NCBI GenBank assembly: GCA_947379895.1
Contig: CANCPA010000032.1
Coordinates: forward strand, 1 to 33,054
Length of the DNA: 33,054 nucleotides
Direction: 5' to 3'
Source: Chitinophagaceae bacterium
GTDB taxonomy: Bacteria; Bacteroidota; Bacteroidia; Chitinophagales; Chitinophagaceae
Position 1 is the stretch's first letter; the number at the start of each line of letters is the position of its first letter. Position numbers and translations under genes: made by a program. Under the pieces are notes generated by a model. The model was given only the letters and a program-made list of their open reading frames with translations, was not told the DNA's origin and searched no databases. Shown here one piece after another: positions 16,001 to 22,760 of this stretch.

Positions 16001-17679
16001 CGTATGCACAGCCATCAATTTCATTCACAAATAATTCATCTGTTGCAGACACTCATGGAAGCTTGAGTTATTCTTGGGATTTTGGTGATGGTAATACATC
16101 TACAAGCACAAGTCCTTCTCATCGGTTTAAAGGAAGTGGCATTTATTCAGTGACATTAATTGCAACGAATTCTAATGGTGGATTACAAGATGTAAACGTT
16201 CAAAGTGTTACGGTATCTATTAAACCTAATGCTCAGTTTAGTTTGAATTCAACAAACAATCCTACTATTGCATTCTCCAATTCAAGTTCATCAACAGATA
16301 CTGCAGTAGCTGCTAGTGCCTTGAATTATTTATGGGATTTTGGCGATGGGTCAACTTCAGCTTTAATAAATCCACCTGCTCATTTATATGCATCAGGTGG
16401 TGACAAGAGCATTTCATTAACCGTAACAAATCCAATTAGTGGATTACAGGATGTATTTAGTGCAAATGTTACCATACAAATTGCACCACAAGCAAACTTT
16501 ACAATAGGTAGTCCTGTTGTTTCACCGGATGATTATGGCCAACCTGTTTACACATTTACTAACACCACTACCGCTAACGATTTGGCAGCAAACTTGACTT
16601 ATACCTGGGACTTTGGTGACGGAGGAACTTCTACAACAGCAAGTCCAAGCCATAAGTTCACAAATAGTGGAGTTTATACAATTAAGTTAATTGCAACCAA
16701 TCAAAATGGCGGCTTAACAAATGAATCAGATCAATCAGTTACTGTAGTATACAAGGCAAAGGCATCGTTTAGCTCGTCATTGAATTATAATGGTGATAAT
16801 TACTCCAATCCTTTAGTTGAGTTTACTAATACAACTACAATTTCAGACGCTACAAATACTTTGACCTATGCGTGGGATTTTGGCGACGGAAATTCTTCAA
16901 TTGCGGTTAATCCTACACATACTTATTCAGATGGCGGAACTTACCTTGTTACTCTAACAATATCAAATACAGTTAACGGAATTACAGTTAGTGATGTATC
17001 GGTTAATACAGTATCTGTTTCAATTAAACCTAAGGCAAGTATAAGTGTTGTTTCATCAACTGATCCTAATGATATCGCAGCAACTTGGATTCAGTTTTCT
17101 GCTGATAATGCATCAAGTCCTGCTATCAATTCATCAATTGCAACAGGCTCAATTGCAAGTTATTCTTGGTTAGTTACAATAACGCAAGTATCAACAGGAA
17201 ATGTATTTACACAAACATCAACAAATCCTCAAATAACATTCTCTACTGCGACACCAAATGATTATCAATTTTCTGCTCAGTTGATTGTATCTAGTGGATT
17301 GAGTGTGTCTGACACTTCGATTGGTACATATCAGAACGGAGTTGCGGCTAATAATGTAACAAGTTTCAATACGGCCGTAAATGTCCCTTCTAATGAAGTA
17401 ATTAAATTATCGGATTATGGCAATACACCTGTGGTTCTTTTCCCTAATCCTGTAGTTAATAACCTTAACATTAATACAAATAGTGACAACTCGGGTATTG
17501 TAAAATATCAGATCGTTAATGTATTTGGACAAGTATTAAGACAAGGAACTTATAGCGGTTCAGCCAATAGTAGTGTTACTTTTTCTGTAGATGTTTCTGC
17601 ATTAAATAGCGGTATCTATTTCCTTCAAGCTTTAAATAGTAATAATCAAATAATTGGAAGCAACACGTTTATTAAATAA
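13027..17679 (+). CDS. Giant secreted PKD-repeat protein with type IX secretion C-terminal domain
   Basis: 1550 residues. A signal peptide (1-29, ending NTTLNAQ), then about 16 PKD-type beta domains marked by Y-x-W-D-F-G-D-G and G-x-Y-x-V-x-L, three of them degenerate (near 490, 665 and 1385), then a T9SS sorting domain (about 1470-1550: VVLFPNP, GIVKYQIVNVFGQ, LNSGIYFLQ). It should cross the outer membrane by T9SS and be anchored or released as an adhesin or matrix-like rod. No enzyme domain is visible. The domains come as two-PKD modules. In the first half a module of about 165 residues carries paired Cys (GCTDS plus a second Cys about 30 residues on). In the second half a Cys-free module repeats with an exact 531-bp period (15601, 16132, 16663). 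No T9SS partner gene lies nearby. A strong terminator follows. Confidence 0.92.
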   Translation: MLHKTIYYSVRLVALTLFSFFLNTTLNAQMTVNGHLPSNGEQVGVCQYNNSFSFAISDPLGVVSYLWDFGDGTTSTIANPTHAYTNSGIYKVELYATGSTSVTEYNQTVYVYPTPNVSFDVIKATNNGNAYTFISTSSVSSGMISSYIWSFGDGSGDIISNPNKIYASAGNYSIKLVAQSDRGCVDSTVQSAVIDLTGSVIHSAFSVNAASQCLNSNNFSFSNTSDQGNGETYSWDFGDGNTSSSYSTSHIYGNSGNYTVILKVKKGNDSSLAVQYINVEAKPTANFNVTTHGFNVAAESASSIAFGNIANYNWNFGDNSNSQQQSVQHDYASAGSYSIKLVVASQAGCTDSITHSVTIDLPVSPDLASFTTNSPMCLSQNLYQFTNNSIINGTGATYLWNFGDGNTDNTPAPSHSYASAGEYTVILTITSSAGTATTSKVLKVFPQPQVSFGITHLLSDYTFTNNSSIVSGSLVSYSWTSTSGNTGNGNNFNETVAPGSYSVKLVAVSDNGCTDSISNNYSLSPTLSASFTINGLLSACYTNSNTYSFINTSSTGQGVNYSWDFGDGNTDNQFQPAHQYAAYGTYIVKLTVSNATESISTTQSIDLFPIPKASYILYLDTRLTEVSPQIKLCFTPGIDFSYISNSTLAKGEMHYQWSFGTNAIHFRDGDSTAYINPRIIFDTAGTYPVKLKVISDRGCTDSFTAIVKLSDPHAHFSYNVDYGGDVYANPTVVINEHSYDYGAILTNWNWSYGDGATSTLQNAPSHHYTCGGNYQLALTVTSEVPCFNSTSSVVTIRIKPKAAFSVSNPNYTPNAYSRPTFTFTDATTANDACPNFQYNWNFGDGNTSNASHPTHIFKGSGTYNVRLIVTNANGGLKDTTNQTVTVAIKPKSLFTTNLSQSPSVSFSNTSSSTDTAAGVNSLTYAWDFGDGATANVKSPAAHLYTWGADFTVTLTVTNPISGLQDVYTRVITVHIKPQASYSIGSPVYAPNAYAQPSISFTNNSSVADTHGSLSYSWDFGDGNTSTSTSPSHRFKGSGIYSVTLIATNSNGGLQDVNVQSVTVSIKPNAQFSLNSTNNPTIAFSNSSSSTDTAVAASALNYLWDFGDGSTSALINPPAHLYASGGDKSISLTVTNPISGLQDVFSANVTIQIAPQANFTIGSPVVSPDDYGQPVYTFTNTTTANDLAANLTYTWDFGDGGTSTTASPSHKFTNSGVYTIKLIATNQNGGLTNESDQSVTVVYKAKASFSSSLNYNGDNYSNPLVEFTNTTTISDATNTLTYAWDFGDGNSSIAVNPTHTYSDGGTYLVTLTISNTVNGITVSDVSVNTVSVSIKPKASISVVSSTDPNDIAATWIQFSADNASSPAINSSIATGSIASYSWLVTITQVSTGNVFTQTSTNPQITFSTATPNDYQFSAQLIVSSGLSVSDTSIGTYQNGVAANNVTSFNTAVNVPSNEVIKLSDYGNTPVVLFPNPVVNNLNINTNSDNSGIVKYQIVNVFGQVLRQGTYSGSANSSVTFSVDVSALNSGIYFLQALNSNNQIIGSNTFIK

Positions 17680-17791
17680 GCGGAAGACGTTGTAAGTTTT
17701 AGGATATAAGCTGTAATTATTAAGTTTTAGGAAATAGGTTTGAGGAGGTTGCAAGGTGTAAGAAATAGTGTTTGGTATTTTTAATAATTAA
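17680..17791 (+). repeat. C-poor tract downstream of the PKD gene
   Basis: After the stop codon the plus strand has only four C in over 100 bases, with C-free runs at 17712-17751 and 17753-17791 (words taagttttaggaaataggtt, gcaaggtgtaag). This is the only clear plus-strand gene with such a tract, and the C-depleted strand is again the mRNA sense. Confidence 0.55.
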
Positions 17792-17840
17792 CCCCTGAGC
17801 AATAAAATCAGAAATGAATTTATTGCTCAGGGGTTTTTAT
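17791..17840. terminator. Strong terminator between the PKD gene and the acetyltransferase gene
   Basis: A perfect 16-bp stem, acccctgagcaataaa (17791-17806) with tttattgctcaggggt (17819-17834), and a 12-nt loop. It is followed by TTTTAT and lies between convergent genes, so it can serve both. Confidence 0.9.
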
Positions 17841-17856
17841 TTAGTTGATTCCATTA

Positions 17857-18369
17857 TCAATTAGCTAATCGTAACAACATCACATAATCATTCATATAAT
17901 AACCTCCACCAATATGAAAATCCTGTTCCCTAACAATTTCAAAACCCATCTTTTGATAAAACCCTACTGATTTATTCTTTCTATTTACTTGTAATAATAT
18001 CTCCTTACCTCCCGAATCAATGACCCTCTTTATTACTTCCTGCAATAACTTCAATCCTGCACCTACCTTTTGAGCTTTGGGATTAACATAAAGCTTATCT
18101 AATTTATAAACTCGTTCTTCCTTAAATTTAAAACAAGCAAACCCAATCGCTGCTCCATTCAGTTCTGCAACTATATAAGAATGTCCTAGGAACATTTCTT
18201 CTTCTAGAGTATCAGTATTATATCTAGCCTCTAACATATACTCAATCTGCCGCGAAGTAATGATTCTGTTATAGGTTACAGGCCACGTCTCTTGTGCTAT
18301 CTCTTGAATTGCCGGAATATCTGAATTGACAGCACTTCTTATTTCTAATAATGGATTAGTCTGTTTCAT
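17857..18369 (-). CDS. GNAT family N-acetyltransferase
   Basis: 170 residues, the size of a single GNAT domain that moves acetyl from acetyl-CoA to an amine. The pyrophosphate-binding loop is Q100-K-V-G-A-G105 after LDKLYVNPKA. The later NRKNKSVGFYQKMGFEIV segment is the usual last helix-strand pair. The N-terminal IRSAVNSDIPAIQEIAQETWP is typical of small-molecule or peptide acetylating members. Substrate unknown. It begins 4 bases after the PAP2 stop codon, so it is the third gene of a valS-PAP2-GNAT transcript. Confidence 0.9.
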   Translation of the reverse strand: MKQTNPLLEIRSAVNSDIPAIQEIAQETWPVTYNRIITSRQIEYMLEARYNTDTLEEEMFLGHSYIVAELNGAAIGFACFKFKEERVYKLDKLYVNPKAQKVGAGLKLLQEVIKRVIDSGGKEILLQVNRKNKSVGFYQKMGFEIVREQDFHIGGGYYMNDYVMLLRLAN

Positions 18370-18373
18370 CTGA

Positions 18374-19027
18374 TTATTTTTTCATATTAAAAAACTTGTG
18401 TTGTAGCCAATTATTCAAGTAGGCACTACCCACACCAATCGCCGCTCCTGCCAAAACATCTGTTGGATAATGTTCGCCCAAATATAAACGGGAATAGCCA
18501 ACAGATGTTGCATACATATAAGCAGGTACTACGACATACCATTTCTTGCATTCAATCGATACTGAGGCGGCCAAAGAAAAGGCAGTTGATGTATGTCCTG
18601 AAGGAAATGAATTGCCCGTTTCTGCATGATTGTAAGGATTGATGATTGTGGGATATTTAGTGTAAGGACGAGGTCTGTTTATAGCAAACTTAAGACCTTG
18701 AGTAATTGCCGTATTCACAGCAACTGCCCCCACTATTTTCCATCCGTGTTGCTGTAATTCCTTATCATGATGAATATATCCTGCCAACAAAACACCCGCA
18801 GGAACAGCCACAGTGATTGGATAAACGGAAGAAGTTGTCTTCTGCCAATATTTAGAAGTTGGAATTGATGGATTAATGTTATCCAACAAATTCACTTCAC
18901 CTGATTGGGCAAGAAGATTAGTATTAATCAATATAAGGGCAATAGCAAGGACTGCCCATACTAGTCCCCCTTTAGGGGCGGAGGGGTGCGAGACTCTCTT
19001 CAATCGTCTTAATTCTTGCTTCTGCAT
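18374..19027 (-). CDS. PAP2 family membrane-associated phosphatase
   Basis: 217 residues. The acid-phosphatase triad of motifs is complete: K113-x6-RP (KFAINRPRP), PSGH at 142-145, and SR (179-180) followed by H186 and D190 (GEHYPTD). It should dephosphorylate lipid phosphates (undecaprenyl pyrophosphate, phosphatidate and the like) at the outer face of a membrane. The N-terminus has a hydrophobic stretch (about 21-41, ending NTNLLAQ) that looks like a signal peptide. The only good start, the ATG at 19027, lies inside valS, giving a 56-bp overlap. Residues 12-20 come from a GC-rich palindromic repeat (18964-18992), so the n-region of the signal peptide is repeat-derived. Next gene GNAT is 4 bases away. 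Confidence 0.9.
   Translation of the reverse strand: MQKQELRRLKRVSHPSAPKGGLVWAVLAIALILINTNLLAQSGEVNLLDNINPSIPTSKYWQKTTSSVYPITVAVPAGVLLAGYIHHDKELQQHGWKIVGAVAVNTAITQGLKFAINRPRPYTKYPTIINPYNHAETGNSFPSGHTSTAFSLAASVSIECKKWYVVVPAYMYATSVGYSRLYLGEHYPTDVLAGAAIGVGSAYLNNWLQHKFFNMKK
18964..18992. repeat. GC-rich palindromic repeat at the valS/PAP2 junction
   Basis: gtccccctttaggggcggag followed by gggtgcgag. ccccctttagggg is a short palindrome, and a further gaggggtgcg follows. It stands out from AT-rich surroundings. It lies in two overlapping frames. In valS it encodes LAPLRP and the stop codon TAA. In PAP2 it encodes the residues around SHPSAPKGG. Similar CCCCCTTTAGGGGG-type repeats are, to my memory, scattered in many Bacteroidota genomes. 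Confidence 0.65.
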
Positions 19028-21686
19028 CTGCTTGTTTTTTTCTTTCTAACTCTATTACCTCGGGTCTTGCATTTTGTACAAAGCGTTCATTACCCAATTT
19101 CTTTAATACAGATTGTAGGAATCCTTGTTGATGTGCCAAATCCTTCAGCAACTCTTGTTTCAACGCAGTGGTATCTAACTCCTTCTCACTTTCTATATAG
19201 AACTTATCTCTCTCAACAGCCACTACAATTGTATTTGCAACGGAATTGTCGGTAAATGAAATCTCTGCAGCATTAACTTGTTTAGTAAGTATAGATTCTA
19301 TTGCTTGATAATTAGCCGTATCTGCCGTTTGAATATGTAACTTAATCGTTTCCTTTGGCTTAATCTGATTCTTATTCCTTGCATCACGCAATGCGGTGAT
19401 TACCTGTTTCAACAATTCGCCTTGTTGTAAGGTATCTGCATCAGGCACTCCAATCGGTAGATTAACTTTCACACATAAATCATCTGATTGTTCTTTTAAA
19501 AGATGATAAATCTCTTCTGAAACAAAAGGCATGCCAGGATGAAGTAACTGCATCAGTTCTTCGAAGAAACCAACAGTCTTTTCATATACTTCCTTACTGA
19601 TAGGTTGTTCAAAACCGGGCTTTACCCATTCCAAATACCAACTACAAAAATCATCCCATACCAAGGAGTAGATGGTCTTCAACGCTTCGCTCAATTTGAA
19701 TTGTACCATCAAACTCTCCACCTCAGTTTTAACTTGATTTAGACGAGAAGAGAACCACTGAATTGGGAAAGGGGGTGTAGGGTGTAAGGTGTAAGGTTGT
19801 TGTTCACCTTCTACCTTAAACCTTTCTCCTTCAACCGAGGGCTGCCTTCCCTCCCACATCTTCACCAACTTAAGGGCATTCCAAAGTTTGTTATTAAAGT
19901 TTCTTCCTTGTTCTAAAGACGATTCATCGAACAATAAATCATTGCCCGCAGGGGAAGCAATCATGATTCCAAAGCGTACGGCATCTGCACCATATTGTTC
20001 AATCAACCCTAACAAATCGGGAGAGTTGCCCAATTGTTTACTCATCTTCCTGCCTTGCTTATCCCTAACCATTCCTGTGAAATACACATCTTTGAATGGC
20101 AATTGATGCTTGAATTCGTATCCCGCCATTATCATCCTCGCCACCCAAAAGAAGATGATATCCTGTCCTGTAACCAAAGTAGTGGTTGGATAATAATAGT
20201 TTATTTCCTCATTATCTGGATTACTGATGCCCTTAAATACCTCTATCGGCCATAACCAAGAAGAGAACCAAGTATCTAATACATCTTCGTCTTGAAATAA
20301 ATCATTCAAAGTCAAACTAGCATTAAAAACTTGTGCCTTTGCCAATGCTTCCTCTGCTGTTTTAGCCACAAATACATTTCCTTTTGCATCATACCAAGCA
20401 GGAATCCTTTGTCCCCACCATAACTGACGGCTGATACACCAATCCTTAATATTCTCCAACCAATGCTTATAAGTATTCTTTGTTTTTGCAGGATGAAATG
20501 TTATTTCATCACTCATCACAGCTGATATTACTTCAGGATTCTTATTAATGAATCCTTTCATATCCATAAACCATTGAAGGCTTAACCTTGATTCTATTAC
20601 TGCACCTGTTCTTTCGCTCGTTCCAACCTGCCCCTTGTAATCCTCGATTTTTTCTATTTGACCTAATGCTGCAATATCTTCTACAATCTTTTTTCTTAAA
20701 TCAAACCTGTCAACACCAACATAAGAAAGTACTAACTCAGAAGGATTCTCTTCCATTATTCCATCAGCCACAAACTTGCCTTCCGCATCGAGCGTATCAA
20801 TTGTTTTGAGGTTATGCTTACGCCCAATTTCATTATCATTCTTGTCGTGTGCAGGTGTAATTTTCAATGCACCTGTACCAAATTCTGCATCGACATAATC
20901 ATCTGCAATGATGGGAATTTTTCGATTAATGATTGGAACGATTACTTCTTTTCCAATCCATGCCTTATAACGTTCGTCATTTGGATTAACGCAGATAGCC
21001 ACATCACCTAAGATAGTCTCGGGACGGGTAGTTGCAACCATCATATAGCCCACTTCCCCTGAAGGTGTGCCTACTAAAGGATATTTAACATAGTACAACT
21101 TGCTATCAATATCCTTGAAAATGACTTCCTCATCGCTCAAAGCAGTCTTACCAACAGGATCCCAATTGACCATTCTCAACCCACGATAGATGATCCCTTT
21201 CTCGTGCAAATTGATGAAGATCTCAATGACCGATTTGTAGTAATCAGCATCCATTGTGAAAGAAGTCCGTTTCCAATCGAGGCTACAACCTATTTTCTTT
21301 AATTGTTGCAAGATGATTCCCCCATATTTCTCCTTCCATTCCCAAGCATAACTTAAAAATTCATCTCTAGATAAAGATGATTTCGCAATGCCCCTTTCCC
21401 TCAACATGCCTACTACTTTTGCCTCAGTAGCAATTGAAGCATGGTCAGTTCCAGGCACCCAACAAGCATTTTTGCCTTGCATCCTTGCCCGACGCACCAA
21501 TATATCCTGAATAGTATTGTTCAAACAATGCCCCATGTGTAACACTCCCGTAACATTGGGAGGAGGAATCACCACAGTGAATGACTCTCTACCATCGGGT
21601 TTACTGCTGAAATAGTCTTTCTCCAACCAATGTTCATACCACTTAATATCAATCAACGACGGTTCAAAATTCTTGCTTAATTCCAT
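18972..21686 (-). CDS. valS: Valyl-tRNA synthetase
   Basis: 904 residues, somewhat longer than usual. A class I aminoacyl-tRNA synthetase that charges tRNA-Val and edits mischarged Thr. The HIGH motif is HMGH at 50-53 (PPPNVTGVLHMGH), and the KMSKS motif is KMSKQ at 547-551. The editing domain spans about 190-350 (VATTRPETILGD), and IKDWCISRQLWWGQRIPAW is typical. A C-terminal coiled coil (about 840-895) is present. Residues about 612-641, in the linker before the anticodon-binding domain, are abnormal: they come from an in-frame copy of an intergenic skewed repeat (19759-19836). The last residues and stop codon come from a GC-rich repeat that overlaps the PAP2 gene. First gene of a three-gene minus-strand unit. 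Confidence 0.95.
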   Translation of the reverse strand: MELSKNFEPSLIDIKWYEHWLEKDYFSSKPDGRESFTVVIPPPNVTGVLHMGHCLNNTIQDILVRRARMQGKNACWVPGTDHASIATEAKVVGMLRERGIAKSSLSRDEFLSYAWEWKEKYGGIILQQLKKIGCSLDWKRTSFTMDADYYKSVIEIFINLHEKGIIYRGLRMVNWDPVGKTALSDEEVIFKDIDSKLYYVKYPLVGTPSGEVGYMMVATTRPETILGDVAICVNPNDERYKAWIGKEVIVPIINRKIPIIADDYVDAEFGTGALKITPAHDKNDNEIGRKHNLKTIDTLDAEGKFVADGIMEENPSELVLSYVGVDRFDLRKKIVEDIAALGQIEKIEDYKGQVGTSERTGAVIESRLSLQWFMDMKGFINKNPEVISAVMSDEITFHPAKTKNTYKHWLENIKDWCISRQLWWGQRIPAWYDAKGNVFVAKTAEEALAKAQVFNASLTLNDLFQDEDVLDTWFSSWLWPIEVFKGISNPDNEEINYYYPTTTLVTGQDIIFFWVARMIMAGYEFKHQLPFKDVYFTGMVRDKQGRKMSKQLGNSPDLLGLIEQYGADAVRFGIMIASPAGNDLLFDESSLEQGRNFNNKLWNALKLVKMWEGRQPSVEGERFKVEGEQQPYTLHPTPPFPIQWFSSRLNQVKTEVESLMVQFKLSEALKTIYSLVWDDFCSWYLEWVKPGFEQPISKEVYEKTVGFFEELMQLLHPGMPFVSEEIYHLLKEQSDDLCVKVNLPIGVPDADTLQQGELLKQVITALRDARNKNQIKPKETIKLHIQTADTANYQAIESILTKQVNAAEISFTDNSVANTIVVAVERDKFYIESEKELDTTALKQELLKDLAHQQGFLQSVLKKLGNERFVQNARPEVIELERKKQADAEARIKTIEESLAPLRP
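19759..19836. repeat. Skewed hairpin repeat inserted in frame in valS
   Basis: 19759-19804 has no C (gggtgtaaggtgtaagg words). 19803-19836 has no G (caccttctacctt words). The two arms pair loosely, as in the intergenic copy at 164-406, with which it shares the word aaggtgtaa and its complement. In the valS frame it reads VEGERFKVEGEQQ and PYTLHPTPP, residues unlike the compact linker of other ValRS proteins. Confidence 0.75.
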
Positions 21687-21763
21687 TTTATTAGTGAATT
21701 TGGTTCTGCATTGTTGTAGTTACAAAACACAGTCCCTTATTATACAGATAATTTTTAAGTCGC

Positions 21764-21771
21764 CAAAAGTA
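21764..21771 (-). promoter_or_regulatory. Possible -7 box upstream of valS
   Basis: TACTTTTG on the minus strand, identical to the box at rpsL and 77 bases before the valS start. No TTTG lies 19-21 bp upstream; the nearest T-rich patch is TTTTAAT. Only half of the promoter is supported. Confidence 0.35.
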
Positions 21772-21981
21772 AGGAAAACAAAAAGGTTGTATTAAAATAG
21801 AGAGGATAAAAGTTTTTTGAAGAATTAAAGACCAATGAAGAGAGTTTATTTTTGAAGGAAATAGAGAATAAATATCAATGAAGTTAAGTTTATGAAGGAG
21901 ACGAAATGAGGGGGTACTGTCAATTTGATAAATAATACCTACATTTATTAGGGGTAAACAATTTTCTATATGACAATAGTT

Positions 21982-22148
21982 GTTACTACTCAGGTATTTT
22001 TACCACTAGGGTCACAAGGTTTTGAACAAAGAAAAACAAGGTAAAATATCCTATTTATATATTTACCTGTCATTTATTTTAAAAGAAGTCCTAGTGCTCC
22101 TTGTTTTTTCTCCGTTGCCCTTGTGGTAGAACCTCTTTAGTAGTAACC
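21982..22148. repeat. CACAAG-rich inverted-repeat element, copy 2 (MITE-like)
   Basis: Same architecture and length (about 167 bp) as 2639-2804. The left end gttactactcagg and the right end (reverse complement gttactactaaag) share nine exact terminal bases. Internal taccac and aaaaacaagg words are inverted on the other arm. The left ends of both copies read gttactactcagg, and both right arms carry a ccttgttttttc run and a ttgtggta segment. No gene inside. The rest of 21687-22253 shows no gene. Confidence 0.75.
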
Positions 22149-22253
22149 AATAGTTTCTTTTCTTCCAAAAATAAATATTGAATGTTTAGTCTAAAGAAGT
22201 CATTTACATCAAAATGTGAAAACCATTTATAGAATAGGCATAGTCGAATGATT

Positions 22254-22562
22254 TTAAGTGAATCTATGTATTGTATTCGGAGACTCCCGCATTATTTTAG
22301 GAGACTCGCTAATTAAATGAAGAGATTGCGCAATTGTTTTAAGAGACGACTTCATTGAATTCGGAGACTCCCGCATGTTGTTAAGAGAATCACGATATGA
22401 ATGAAGAGTTATCGTAATTGTATTAAGAGACTCCATAACTGTATTAAGAAGTCTCTTAATAGTATTAAGAGACTTCTTAACACTATGAATAGACTCCATA
22501 ACAGTATTTGGAGACTCTCGAATTATAATATAATTTGATTTAGTACAACTATAAAGCTTCAT
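22254..22562 (-). CDS. Possible small heptad-repeat protein encoded by array 2
   Basis: 102 codons. After a start MKLYSCTKSNYIII, twelve heptads with the pattern (E/K)-S-(L/P)-N-(T/S)-(I/V/M)-x follow, rich in Ser, Asn, Leu and Ile. No signal peptide or known domain. Its ATG overlaps the stop codon of a 61-codon frame (22559-22744) as ATGA, a layout typical of coupled genes. However, a 21-bp array keeps any one open frame open, so the frame alone proves little. It could equally be a non-coding array. Confidence 0.3.
   Translation of the reverse strand: MKLYSCTKSNYIIIRESPNTVMESIHSVKKSLNTIKRLLNTVMESLNTITITLHSYRDSLNNMRESPNSMKSSLKTIAQSLHLISESPKIMRESPNTIHRFT
22258..22530. repeat. 21-bp tandem array 2 (twelve units plus one degenerate)
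   Basis: Twelve contiguous 21-bp units run from 22279 to 22530, each starting with a form of ggagactc or agagactc, for example ggagactcccgcattatttta and agagactccataactgtatta. A degenerate unit sits at 22258-22278. Many units hold a GGAG-A-CTCC or near palindrome. There are no indels over 252 bp. The minus-strand frame is open for 102 codons (22254-22562) and gives heptads of the type ESPNTVM, KSLNTIK, ESLNTIT. Confidence 0.88.
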
Positions 22563-22744
22563 AAGTAGATAAGGAAACGACTTTTCCTGCTCTTAAACCC
22601 TTTTATAATTTTGAACAGTTCCGAAGAAATTTGATAAACACCTCTAACCTTTTTCAATTTTTTTATGGAATATTTCATTCCCTGTATCTCATTATTACAA
22701 ATGTCTTTCCAAATGAAAGATGCTTGAAATAAATCATACTTCAT
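22559..22744 (-). CDS. Possible short basic protein upstream of the array 2 frame
   Basis: 61 codons from the ATG at 22744, starting MKYDLFQASFIWKDICNN and ending in a strongly basic FKSRKSRFLIYL. It lies outside any other gene but directly opposite the exbD leader; its start is only 16 bases from the exbD start, on the other strand. It overlaps the next frame by ATGA. No family recognised. It may be chance. Confidence 0.25.
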   Translation of the reverse strand: MKYDLFQASFIWKDICNNEIQGMKYSIKKLKKVRGVYQISSELFKIIKGFKSRKSRFLIYL

Positions 22745-22760
22745 CTTTAAAAACAATTTT

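Noticed and set aside
22279-22530. CRISPR array or plasmid-type iterons
   Set aside because: No spacers, no replication initiator gene nearby, and the units drift too much for typical iterons.
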